Positions 1 through 6,986 of a stretch of DNA of 64,000 nucleotides are shown one piece after another. Both the position numbers and the translations under genes were made by a program. The stretch is from NCBI GenBank assembly GCA_023461035.1, contig JAEWOD010000029.1, positions 15,299 to 79,298 of the forward strand. The letters run 5' to 3'. The DNA is from Bacteroidota bacterium. GTDB lineage: Bacteria; Bacteroidota; Bacteroidia; Flavobacteriales; Weeksellaceae. Position 1 is the first letter of the stretch; every line of letters starts with the position of its first letter. The notes under the pieces were generated by a model, which searched no databases, was not told the DNA's origin, and saw only the letters and a list, made by a program, of their open reading frames with translations.

Positions 1-2
1 AA

Positions 3-1214
3 TTTATGGGAAGTGTTGCTATCTCTTATAACGATAGTATTATTTATGCAAAATCTGTCGGCTTTGCCAATGTTGATACGAATAAAGAAATGAATAACGA
101 CACTAAAATCAGAATTGCCTCAAATACTAAAACTTATACGGCCGTTTTGGTTCTAAAAGCGGTTGAAGAAGGCAAATTAAAATTTAGTGATGCGTTATCT
201 TCTTATTATCCACAGGTAAAAAATGCCGAAAAGATCACCATAGAACAGTTACTGAAACACCGCACCGGAATTTTTAATTTCACCGAAATTCCCGAAGAAA
301 ACGAATGGGAACAAACCTTTCATACGGAAGAAGAATTCATAGGCTTCTTTGTGAATGAAAAAAGCAATTTTGAACCCGGTACCGAGTTCGAATACAGCAA
401 TACCAACTATGCGTTGCTGGGTTTTATCCTTCAAAAAATTTACGGAAAACCATTTGCAGAAATTCTGGATGAAAAAATTTGCCGTCCGCTTCATTTGAAA
501 AACACCTATTTCTCTACGGAAACAGATGAAACGAAGAATGAAGCCTTGTCGTACAATATTCAAAATAAATACATTCAAAATGCCAAAGTCAACTTTTCCA
601 ACCATCCTGCCAGCGGAGGAATGGTTTCTACTGCTATTGAATTAAATATTTTTTTATCGGCTCTCTTTAATGGAAAATTGATTTCCGAAAATAGCTTGGA
701 ACTGATGCTACCCAAAAATAAAGGCGAATACGGATTGGGAATAGAAAAACTTCCTTTTAGCAGTCCCGAAGGCTACACACATGGAGGAAGGATTGAGAAC
801 TACTTTTCTGACTATTGGTATTTCCCTAAAGAAAAATTGGGTATTGTAACTTTATCTAATGCCATTAATATCTATTCGGAATATATTCAAACAACGATGG
901 TGGAATTTGTTTATGGAAAGGCACCGGAATTGCCTAATTTTAAACAAACAAAAGACCTTTCAGAGAAAGAATTTGAAGCAATTGCCGGCACTTATGTAGA
1001 TAAAGAACATGGTTATACTGTCACGATTTCATCAGATGGTCAAAATGCGATATTTCAAAATTCAGCATCCGGACAAATGTATTTCCCGATTGCCTATAAA
1101 GGAAACAATAAGTTTGAGTACGAGGAAATCAAATTAGAATTTTCCCCTGCTACAAAAGAAATGAAATTGGAACAAGGAGAAATTAAAGAACATTACACAA
1201 AACTTCCTGAATAA
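3..1214 (+). CDS. serine hydrolase, beta-lactamase/PBP-like family (5' end outside window)
   Basis: Penicilloyl-serine-type hydrolase related to class C beta-lactamases and D-Ala-D-Ala carboxypeptidases. From the first ATG in the window (position 6), the catalytic SNTK tetrad (SxxK) is at residues 39-42, the Tyr-Ser-Asn motif at 130-132, and an HGG triad, the usual replacement for KTG, near residue 258. A C-terminal domain of about 80 residues follows. The frame is open to the window edge and the first residues already align with the middle of the beta-lactamase N-domain, so the signal peptide and true start lie upstream. The CPBP protease gene starts 19 bp downstream and is probably co-transcribed. 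Substrate (peptidoglycan peptide, beta-lactam or ester) cannot be inferred. Confidence 0.85.
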   Translation, partial: FMGSVAISYNDSIIYAKSVGFANVDTNKEMNNDTKIRIASNTKTYTAVLVLKAVEEGKLKFSDALSSYYPQVKNAEKITIEQLLKHRTGIFNFTEIPEENEWEQTFHTEEEFIGFFVNEKSNFEPGTEFEYSNTNYALLGFILQKIYGKPFAEILDEKICRPLHLKNTYFSTETDETKNEALSYNIQNKYIQNAKVNFSNHPASGGMVSTAIELNIFLSALFNGKLISENSLELMLPKNKGEYGLGIEKLPFSSPEGYTHGGRIENYFSDYWYFPKEKLGIVTLSNAINIYSEYIQTTMVEFVYGKAPELPNFKQTKDLSEKEFEAIAGTYVDKEHGYTVTISSDGQNAIFQNSASGQMYFPIAYKGNNKFEYEEIKLEFSPATKEMKLEQGEIKEHYTKLPE

Positions 1215-1233
1215 GGCACAAACAGAATAATAA

Positions 1234-2019
1234 ATGAAACCCCAAACTAAAAAAATAATACTTCTTGTTGTTGCAAGTTTTGCGGCTTATTATGTTCTCT
1301 TTTCAAATTTTAAGCCGATAAAACTTTGGTTCGACACAATAACCCAACAAGGTTTGGTGAGTTATGTACTGACTTATTTTATAGTTGGCATTCCCATTTT
1401 CTTAGGAACCTATTTCATCGACAAAAGAACTTCTGTTACTAAAAGCCTTGGGCTTTCGGCAAACATTTTGACTGCCGTTTGGATAAGCATTCTGTTTACA
1501 TTGCCTATGTTTTTGGGAGGCTTATCTTTTTTCAAATTCAGCCGGCAAATCGATATTGAGAATTTAATTGCCGGGACGCTGATCGCTGGATTTATGGAAG
1601 AACTTTATTTCAGAGGATTTTTATTCGGACAATTGTTTAAGAAAACGAAGTTAGGATTTATTCCTTCCATATTTTTCGGTGCACTGATTTTTGCTTCTGG
1701 ACATTTACATCAAAGTCAAAATATAAGCGAATTATTCGGAATCTTCGCGGTCACTTTCTTTGGAGCTGTCTTTTTCGCCTGGATGTATGTGGAATGGAAT
1801 TACAATTTATGGGTTCCCATTTTCACACATACTTTGATGAACCTTTCATGGAATTTATTTGAAGTGGATCATTCCGCACTAGGCGATGTAAAAGCAAACA
1901 TTTTTAGAGGCTTGACGATTTTAACCGCCATACTATTTACAATTGTGTATAAGAAAATCAGAAACGAAAAACTAACGGTGAACAGGCAGACCATACTGAG
2001 TAAGAAAAACGGTATATAA
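1234..2019 (+). CDS. CPBP family intramembrane glutamic endopeptidase (CAAX protease-like)
   Basis: Multi-pass membrane protein of 261 residues from the CPBP (CAAX protease and bacteriocin-processing) family, expected in the inner membrane. The diagnostic EExxxR motif is present (Glu122, Glu123, Arg127 in EELYFRG). The second conserved motif supplies His157/His159 (GHLHQ) and the third His199/Asn203 (FTHTLMN). Hydrophobic segments are visible at roughly residues 8-25, 42-62, 80-98, 110-122, 145-157, 168-188 and 220-240. Bacterial members process peptides or confer bacteriocin self-immunity; which applies here is unknown. It follows the serine hydrolase closely and precedes a promoter region at 2040-2110. 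Confidence 0.85.
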   Translation: MKPQTKKIILLVVASFAAYYVLFSNFKPIKLWFDTITQQGLVSYVLTYFIVGIPIFLGTYFIDKRTSVTKSLGLSANILTAVWISILFTLPMFLGGLSFFKFSRQIDIENLIAGTLIAGFMEELYFRGFLFGQLFKKTKLGFIPSIFFGALIFASGHLHQSQNISELFGIFAVTFFGAVFFAWMYVEWNYNLWVPIFTHTLMNLSWNLFEVDHSALGDVKANIFRGLTILTAILFTIVYKKIRNEKLTVNRQTILSKKNGI

Positions 2020-2039
2020 TAAGGATTTTGCAAAAATAG

Positions 2040-2108
2040 TTGGACTTTTCAAGAAACCAACTTTGGACTTTTCAGAAAAGTTGAATGACTTTTTTGTGCT
2101 GAACTTTG
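2040..2108 (+). promoter_or_regulatory. promoter and putative operator of the nitroreductase operon
   Basis: Two direct copies of TTGGACTTTTC begin at 2040 and 2063, about two helical turns apart. The second copy lies in a perfect 15-bp palindrome, ACTTTTCaGAAAAGT (2067-2081). A TTG at 2081-2083 and a -7-like GAACTTTG at 2101-2108, 17 bp apart, fit the Bacteroidota promoter with one mismatch (GA for TA). A near copy of the palindrome (CTTTTCAGCAAAG) occurs upstream of the short-chain dehydrogenase at 6894-6906. AraC-type proteins commonly bind paired direct repeats, so the downstream AraC gene is the natural candidate regulator; that is inference. Confidence 0.5.
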
Positions 2109-2129
2109 CAGCATAAAATAAATTTTACA

Positions 2130-2777
2130 ATGGCTTTACTGGAAGACTTGAAATGGCGTTACGCCACAAAAAGAATGAACGGACAAACCGTTCCGAAAGA
2201 AACATTAGATTACATCTTAGAAGCGGCAAGATACGCACCATCCTCATCGGGATTGCAACCTTACAAGATTTTTGTCATCAAAAACAGCAAAACGCTTGGA
2301 CAACTAAAGAAATTTGTTTTCAATAATCATCCTTTCAATCAAAATCAGATAAAAGACTGTTCTCACTTATTGGTGTGGGCAGCGTGGGATAATTATACAG
2401 ATGAAAAAGTGAGCGGTGCTTTACAAAAAACGGCTACAGAACGAAACTTTTCAACGGACTCTTCTGAAGCATATAAACAAAGGCTTTTATCGCTGTACGA
2501 TTCTTTAGGTAAAGAATGGCAGGAAAATCACTGTGCCAAACAGGCTCATATTTCGTTTGGTTTGGCGATTGCCGCAGCAGCAGAACAAAAAGTGGATGCC
2601 ACGCCAATGGAGGGTTTTGACAATGCCAAGATGGATGAGTTTTTGGGAATCGATAAATCAGGATTGAAAAGTGTAGTCCTATTACCGATCGGGTATAGAG
2701 ACGAAGCAGAAGACTGGTTAGTCAAACTAAAAAAATGGAGAACACCGAAAGAAGAATTTATCACAGAAATCATATAA
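2130..2777 (+). CDS. nitroreductase family FMN-dependent oxidoreductase
   Basis: FMN-binding NAD(P)H oxidoreductase of the nitroreductase (NfsB-like) superfamily, 215 residues from the ATG at 2130. The N-terminal WRYATKRM...ILEAARYAPSSSGLQPY segment is the characteristic FMN-phosphate-binding region, and the C-terminal GYRDEAEDWL motif resembles the conserved ending of this group. An upstream TTG at 2106 is in frame but overlaps the -7-like box, so the ATG is preferred. It is the first gene of a tight operon: the aldo/keto reductase starts 3 bp after its stop and an AraC regulator follows. Likely role: two-electron reduction of quinones, nitro compounds or electrophilic carbonyls; physiological substrate unknown. 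Confidence 0.88.
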   Translation: MALLEDLKWRYATKRMNGQTVPKETLDYILEAARYAPSSSGLQPYKIFVIKNSKTLGQLKKFVFNNHPFNQNQIKDCSHLLVWAAWDNYTDEKVSGALQKTATERNFSTDSSEAYKQRLLSLYDSLGKEWQENHCAKQAHISFGLAIAAAAEQKVDATPMEGFDNAKMDEFLGIDKSGLKSVVLLPIGYRDEAEDWLVKLKKWRTPKEEFITEII

Positions 2778-2780
2778 ACA

Positions 2781-3767
2781 ATGGAAACTAAAAAATTAGG
2801 AAAAAATGGACCGGAAGTGTCTGCTATATCTATTGGAACAAGTTGGGGCATCAATAATCTAGCAGAATGGGATCAATCTAAAAAAGAACTCACGAATACA
2901 TTACATCAGGCGATAGATGCGGGAGTTAGTTTAATCAATACAGCCGATTTCTACGGTTGCGGAATAAGCGAATTGACGATTGGCGAAGTAATCAAAGAAA
3001 GAAGAAAAGATGTATTCATCAGTGTCAAAACAGGTGCTCTCATTAACCCCAATGGACATTTTGCCGGATTGGACAGTAGTCCGAAAGCGATAAAAAATTA
3101 CTGCGCTTATTCGTTGAAACGCTTGGGTGTTGACGAAATTGACCTGTATCAACCTTGTAGGATCGACCCTAATGTTCCGATTGAAGAAACAGCCGGTGCA
3201 ATTAAAGATTTAATTGATGAAGGGAAAGTCAGGTATTTAGGTTTATCAGAAGCAAATGCAGAACAATTGCAACGGGCAAATAAAGTGCACCAGGTAGCTG
3301 CGTTGGAAATTGAATATTCTTTAGCTACACGTTTTATTGAAAAAGAAATTTTACCTACAGCAAGAGCATTGGGCACCGCTATCGTTCCTTATTCTGTTTT
3401 TTATTATGGTTTACTTACAGGTAAAATGCGTTTCCCTTTAGCGCCAAACGATTACAAAAATATGTTCCCCAGATTTCAGGGAGAAAATTTAGAACACAAT
3501 CTCCAAAAAGTAGGTTGGTTGAAAGAATTTGCAGAAAAGAAAGGTGCAAATACCAGTCAGATAGCATTGGCGTGGTTATTAAACCAGGGAAATGATATTA
3601 TCCCGATTGTGGGGATGACGAAACCTGAACGGATAGCTGATAATTTGACCGCATTGGAAATAACGTTTACAAAAGAAGAAATGGAACGTTTGAACGAAGT
3701 GTTTAAAGAAGGTACGATAAAAGGTGAACGATATCCGTCTGCATTTTTGTCTTGGGCGGCGTCATAA
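2781..3767 (+). CDS. aldo/keto reductase with altered catalytic tetrad
   Basis: 328-residue (beta/alpha)8 aldo/keto reductase. Tyr58 (TADFYG) and Lys83 (SVKTG) of the Asp-Tyr-Lys-His tetrad are present. The Asp position is Asn53 (INTAD) and the His position is Cys126 (YQPCRIDPNVPIE, where typical AKRs read YxQHR). From memory, a subfamily with YQPAR at this point exists, so the His loss may be family-wide, while the Asn looks more specific. The C-terminal cofactor region (IPIVGMTKPERIADNL) is intact, so NADPH binding is plausible. It sits between the nitroreductase (3 bp) and the AraC gene (21 bp). Reductase activity should not be assumed. Confidence 0.88.
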   Translation: METKKLGKNGPEVSAISIGTSWGINNLAEWDQSKKELTNTLHQAIDAGVSLINTADFYGCGISELTIGEVIKERRKDVFISVKTGALINPNGHFAGLDSSPKAIKNYCAYSLKRLGVDEIDLYQPCRIDPNVPIEETAGAIKDLIDEGKVRYLGLSEANAEQLQRANKVHQVAALEIEYSLATRFIEKEILPTARALGTAIVPYSVFYYGLLTGKMRFPLAPNDYKNMFPRFQGENLEHNLQKVGWLKEFAEKKGANTSQIALAWLLNQGNDIIPIVGMTKPERIADNLTALEITFTKEEMERLNEVFKEGTIKGERYPSAFLSWAAS

Positions 3768-3788
3768 TTTTTTAAATTTGGGGTTATT

Positions 3789-4598
3789 ATGAGAGCAAAG
3801 CTAAAATCGTCTGATTGTGTAGGTTCAACAATTTCAGGAGAACATTTTATTTATGAACATACTTTCTTTTTTGTAAAGGTAGGAGTCACCCAATGCTATG
3901 ACGGAAGTAAAACATACACTTTTAAATCAGGCGATTTCGGGCTTGTGCGTAAAAACCGCTTATCAAAATACAGTAAAGAAAAAGACAACAAAGCAGCAAC
4001 AACATTCATCATTTTCGATGAGGTGTTTCTTAAAAAATTTCAGCAAAGATATACGCCGGAACTAACAGCATTTAAATCAAATGAAACATTCTTACGCATC
4101 GCTAAAAATGAATTGTTGTCGAATTTCATTCAGTCATTAACGCCATATTATAACTCAACAGGAAAGATTGATGAAATTTTTGCAGACCTAAAGCGAGAAG
4201 AATTGTTGCTTATTATACTGAAATTACAACCGGAGCTTTCGGGTGTATTTTTTGATTTTGGTATACCTGAAAAAATCAATCTGGAAGCGTTTATGAACAA
4301 AAATTTTATGTTCAATATAAATATCGAACGCTTTGCTTATCTGACGGGGCGCAGCCTGTCGGCTTTCAAACGAGATTTTCAAAGCATATTTAGCGAAACG
4401 CCCAATCGCTGGCTTGTAAAAAGACGATTGCAGGAAGCTTATTATTTAATTGAAAAGAAAAACAGAAGACCTTCTGATTTTTATTTGGAATTAGGATTTG
4501 AAACCTTATCTCATTTTTCGTATGCTTTCAAAAAACAATTCAAGATAACACCCTCAGAACTTGCAGAGCAGGACAAGAACAAAATGACAGGCAGGTGA
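3789..4598 (+). CDS. AraC family transcriptional regulator
   Basis: 269-residue regulator with an N-terminal cupin-like effector domain (about residues 1-160) and a C-terminal double helix-turn-helix AraC domain (about 170-265). The HTH region contains FAYLTGRSLSAFKRDF and the second-helix signature LGFETLSHFSYAFKKQF followed by P(S), as expected. It is clearly paralogous to the regulator at 8109-8918, which has the same length and near-identical HTH motifs. It is the third gene of the nitroreductase/AKR operon, 21 bp after the reductase, so autoregulation through the 2040-2081 repeats is plausible. Inducer unknown, probably a reactive carbonyl, quinone or similar compound. Confidence 0.9.
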   Translation: MRAKLKSSDCVGSTISGEHFIYEHTFFFVKVGVTQCYDGSKTYTFKSGDFGLVRKNRLSKYSKEKDNKAATTFIIFDEVFLKKFQQRYTPELTAFKSNETFLRIAKNELLSNFIQSLTPYYNSTGKIDEIFADLKREELLLIILKLQPELSGVFFDFGIPEKINLEAFMNKNFMFNINIERFAYLTGRSLSAFKRDFQSIFSETPNRWLVKRRLQEAYYLIEKKNRRPSDFYLELGFETLSHFSYAFKKQFKITPSELAEQDKNKMTGR

Positions 4599-4913
4599 AA
4601 AACTGAATATATAAAGAAGGGTAATGCTACTTATTGAACCTAATAATGTTTTAATCTTAAAAACACCTTCTGCTAACAAGGGGAACCGTTAAACACCATT
4701 GAAATTCTAGAAAAGAACATCAAATACCACCTTGTTTTACTTCGAAAGGATCAGCATCGTGCTTTTTTAAGCGAGGTTTATTTTTAGAAAGGCATTTTGC
4801 TAATTGTAGTTTTAAATTGAACATTTTCGACTTATTAACCCATAATTCGCCAATATTTTTTCCGTTGACTATAAGCATATCTGAAAATATTTCGTAAAAA
4901 CAATTTGGATAAA
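4599..4913. other. intergenic stretch without a convincing gene
   Basis: About 315 bp between the AraC gene and the parDE promoter. An open frame on the minus strand (4720-4920, 66 codons from a TTG, no ATG before Met14) has plausible composition but no recognisable family, no promoter I can identify, and starts inside the parDE operator palindrome; it may be a gene remnant. No insertion-sequence ends were found. Confidence 0.4.
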
Positions 4914-4935
4914 ATACCAAAACTTGGTATATTTG
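4904..4935 (+). promoter_or_regulatory. parDE promoter with palindromic operator
   Basis: TTTG (4904-4907) and TATATTTG (4928-4935) separated by 20 bp match the Bacteroidota -33/-7 promoter. Between them and overlapping the -7 box lies a perfect 17-bp inverted repeat, ATACCAA-aac-TTGGTAT (4914-4930). A repressor bound there would occlude RNA polymerase. ParD-type antitoxins are ribbon-helix-helix proteins that bind palindromic operators in their own promoters, so this is the likely autoregulatory site. The antitoxin ATG is 25 bp downstream of the -7 box. Confidence 0.75.
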
Positions 4936-4960
4936 ATTTTAGAAATTAAATTGAAAAATT

Positions 4961-5209
4961 ATGGCTAAAAACACTTCGATTTTATTGGGCGATTATTTCG
5001 ACAATTTTATCAATTCACAAATAAAAAATGGAAAATATTCTTCTGCAAGTGAAGTTGTAAGAGCAGCATTAAGAATGTTCGAACACGAAGAAACTAAAAA
5101 AGCTGAATTAATAAAAGAACTAAAAAAAGGCGAAAAATCAGGATTCTCAACGGATTTTAATCGAGAATCTTTCAAACAAAAATTACATCAAAAATATTCT
5201 GCTCAATAA
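4961..5209 (+). CDS. parD: type II toxin-antitoxin antitoxin, ParD family
   Basis: 82-residue antitoxin with an N-terminal ribbon-helix-helix DNA-binding fold: a beta-strand (TSILLGDYF), then the conserved ParD segment with YSSASEVVRAALRMFE near residues 27-42. The charged C-terminal tail (about 45-82) is the expected toxin-wrapping region. Its stop codon overlaps the toxin start by one base (TAATG), so the pair is translationally coupled. It should neutralise the ParE toxin and repress the operon through the palindrome at 4914-4930. ParDE modules typically stabilise plasmids or islands; here it sits next to cassette-like and decaying sequence. Confidence 0.92.
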   Translation: MAKNTSILLGDYFDNFINSQIKNGKYSSASEVVRAALRMFEHEETKKAELIKELKKGEKSGFSTDFNRESFKQKLHQKYSAQ

Positions 5210-5508
5210 TGAATTACAAATTAAGTAAACAAGCAGAAATTGATTTAGAGAATATTTGGCTTTATACTTTCGAAGAATGGTCGCTTGAACAAGCTGATTA
5301 TTATTATGACTTAATATTGGACGAAATTGAATATATCTCAACAAATCCAAAATCTGGAAAAGATTATAACGATATAAGAAAAGAATATTTTCGATCTCGA
5401 GTAAAATCGCATTTTATTTTTTATAAAATAAATCTGAAAGAGGAGAAAGTAGAAATTATCAGAATTCTTCACCAACAAATGGATATTGAAAACAGGTTGA
5501 ATGATTAA
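5209..5508 (+). CDS. parE: type II toxin-antitoxin toxin, RelE/ParE superfamily (ParE)
   Basis: 99-residue toxin with the RelE/ParE fold. Visible signatures are the N-terminal KLSKQAEIDLENIWLYT segment, the central NPKSGKDY turn, RSRVKSHFIFYKI (core strand) and the terminal VEIIRILHQQMDIENRL, where RILHxxxD is typical of ParE. ParE proteins inhibit DNA gyrase; RelE relatives cut mRNA on the ribosome. Lack of RelE catalytic signatures and pairing with a ParD-type RHH antitoxin favour the gyrase-directed class. No stop or frameshift is visible, so it looks functional. Confidence 0.92.
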   Translation: MNYKLSKQAEIDLENIWLYTFEEWSLEQADYYYDLILDEIEYISTNPKSGKDYNDIRKEYFRSRVKSHFIFYKINLKEEKVEIIRILHQQMDIENRLND

Positions 5509-5770
5509 TTCTGGCTACACATAACATGTAAATTATCTCTTTGCAAACATAGGAGCAGTTTGGCAAAAGAACGAAGTAAGAGATAAGTTGAACTTTGGAC
5601 TTCCTATTTCGCAAAAATCGCTTGGTTTTCTCTTTTCTTTTTATAGTTTAGCATCAACGCAAACGGTTTTGCTTCGGTCGGTGCAAATTGGAAGTTTCGT
5701 CCTCCAAAACCGCTCCTTCGCCAAGCTGCCGGACGTTGCAATACGACATTTACAACAATCAAAATGACAA
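5509..5770. repeat. cassette-end-like intergenic sequence with inverted repeats
   Basis: Non-coding stretch just after parE. A perfect 9-bp inverted repeat TTATCTCTT/AAGAGATAA occupies 5533-5541 and 5578-5586. It is followed by a locally GC-rich segment (about 5650-5740) with alternating motifs such as TTTAGCATCAACGC, GGTTTTGCTTCGG, CCAAAACCGC and GCCAAGCTGCCGGACGTTG. From memory it resembles sequences separating small, often toxin-antitoxin or hypothetical, genes in other Bacteroidota genomes. It may be a recombination or cassette boundary, but a partner copy upstream of parD was not found. Confidence 0.35.
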
Positions 5771-5924
5771 TGGTATGAACAACAATATGATTTTATTATA
5801 TTTCGTTTGATAATTATTTGGTCAGTCTGCCTTAATAGTTCTTCCTCTTTCCGTCAGATAATTTAGTTAAAATCTGGTTTGTTTATTTTATACTATGACG
5901 ATCTAATTAGTTCCGAATTGGGTA
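5771..5924. other. AT-rich intergenic spacer
   Basis: Between the cassette-like sequence and the promoter of the small membrane protein gene. No open frame, RNA gene or repeat was recognised here. Confidence 0.5.
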
Positions 5925-5954
5925 TTGGAATAAAAAATACAAATTTAACTTTGT
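5925..5954 (+). promoter_or_regulatory. Bacteroidota-type promoter for the small membrane protein gene
   Basis: TTG at 5925-5927 and TAACTTTG at 5947-5954 are separated by 19 bp, matching the TTG-N17-23-TAnnTTTG pattern. The ATG of the downstream gene is at 6008. Confidence 0.6.
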
Positions 5955-6007
5955 ATTTCAAAGTACTTTTTGTAATTTTATTGTGCTAATTTTAATTTAT
6001 ATAAATC

Positions 6008-6211
6008 ATGAAAAATAAAATAAGAAAAATTATTGGTTTTGTATTCGGTATGCTTGTAGCATTTCTTGCAATAGTTGTTTTATCGCATTTTCATCCTGAC
6101 GAAGATTTTGCAGGAATAACGATTTTTGCATTGTTAATCTCAGGTCTGTTTTTTTCGATTGTTGGCTCACTACTTCAAAACTACTTTGTCAACAAGAAAA
6201 TTCAGAATTAA
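6008..6211 (+). CDS. small two-helix membrane protein of unknown function
   Basis: 67-residue protein with two predicted transmembrane segments (about residues 8-27 and 37-59), a short polar loop containing HFHPDEDFAG, and a basic C-terminal tail (NKKIQN). No family recognised. It has a good promoter (5925-5954), so it is probably expressed. Its stop overlaps the ATG of the next frame (TAATG at 6209-6213), as in translationally coupled genes, but that next frame is truncated after 33 codons. The gene therefore looks like the surviving first member of an operon whose second gene was lost. Confidence 0.6.
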   Translation: MKNKIRKIIGFVFGMLVAFLAIVVLSHFHPDEDFAGITIFALLISGLFFSIVGSLLQNYFVNKKIQN

Positions 6212-6312
6212 TGAAAAATTTAAAGTCATCTACCTATTTTTTAATCCCTTTCTTGCTTTTGGGGCTAAACAGTTCTTGCTCGATTGCGTTGCGGCACATT
6301 CACAAGTATTGA
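6211..6312 (+). pseudogene. truncated 5' end of a lipoprotein gene
   Basis: The ATG at 6211 overlaps the stop of the preceding gene by one base. The frame encodes 33 residues: a basic start, a hydrophobic core (YFLIPFLLLGL) and a lipobox-like NSSC with Cys23, followed by only about 10 residues before TGA. This is a convincing lipoprotein signal peptide with no mature protein. The following DNA does not continue a recognisable frame, so the gene was probably cut by deletion or insertion of unrelated sequence near 6310. What the lost protein did cannot be told. Confidence 0.5.
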
Positions 6313-6624
6313 AGACTCTAGAGTCCAGCTTCACTGAATTCACATTCGTTTGTCCGCTTTTTATTGGATACGGAGAGAATAAATTCGTAGGAACCGCAGT
6401 CGGGATTTCGAATGAATAGCGGTAAGATTTTATTTCCTTCTTCAAAAGAATTGATAAAACTTCGTTTTCGCATTCGCTCAGGATATGCCCATTAATAAAT
6501 TCGAAATCTAATCAAGTGGTTAGTTGCAGTCAACATACATCGGATAGGTTACGTTTAAAATGAATTTTCTCTCCGATTTATCCACCACTTCGTCAACGCT
6601 TTCTTCGTCGTTACCAACATTGTC
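6313..6624. other. degraded intergenic DNA
   Basis: No intact gene. Short frames occur on both strands but all are broken and none shows a recognisable domain. It lies between the truncated lipoprotein start and an AraC remnant, and probably represents decayed coding sequence. Confidence 0.4.
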
Positions 6625-6786
6625 TTATCCCCAATAATCGTCTGTTTCGTTGAAATACAGCTCGAGTAATTCTTCAAATCTGGTGAGTAATTCATGATTA
6701 CTACGCTCTCTCGTAATGAATTGCCTTTTGTAGTAGCGATCTGCATAATTCAGTAATACTTCGATTTGGGAGATGATGAACCCCTG
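6625..6786 (-). pseudogene. remnant of an AraC family regulator
   Basis: Reading the minus strand from 6786 gives about 53 codons that match the linker between effector and HTH domains of Bacteroidota AraC regulators: SQIEVLLNYADRYYKRQF, then ITRERSNHELLTRFEELLELYF, ending at an in-frame TAA (6625-6627). In intact homologues the two helix-turn-helix units follow directly; here they are missing, as is the N-terminal cupin domain upstream. The fragment lies divergent to the short-chain dehydrogenase at 6987, a common arrangement for a regulator and its target, so it may be the original regulator, now replaced by the AraC gene at 8109. Confidence 0.6.
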
Positions 6787-6893
6787 GAGCTAATAAACAC
6801 TTCATGGTGAAAATTTTGCACCAAGCTCCATTATATCCACTCACCACTCATGTTTATAATAACCCTTGTTTTTCAAACATTTGCGTAAATGAC

Positions 6894-6957
6894 CTTTTCA
6901 GCAAAGTAAATTCGGACGTTTAAACAAAGTCGTCCGAGAAGAAGCATTTTACTTTTG
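6894..6957 (+). promoter_or_regulatory. promoter and putative operator of the SDR gene
   Basis: TACTTTTG at 6950-6957 matches the -7 consensus TAnnTTTG; no clear -33 TTG is present, which suggests activator dependence. CTTTTCAGCAAAG at 6894-6906 differs by one base from the palindrome CTTTTCAGAAAAG upstream of the nitroreductase operon (2068-2080). The SDR ATG is 29 bp after the -7 box. Both operons carry an AraC gene of the same subfamily, so a common binding site is plausible. Confidence 0.5.
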
Positions 6958-6986
6958 TTCTAACAATAACAATTAAAATTAAAAAA

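Noticed and set aside
4720..4920. 66-codon open frame on the minus strand between the AraC gene and parD
   Set aside because: TTG start within the parDE operator, no recognised family and no promoter; possibly a remnant, so described only as part of the intergenic region.
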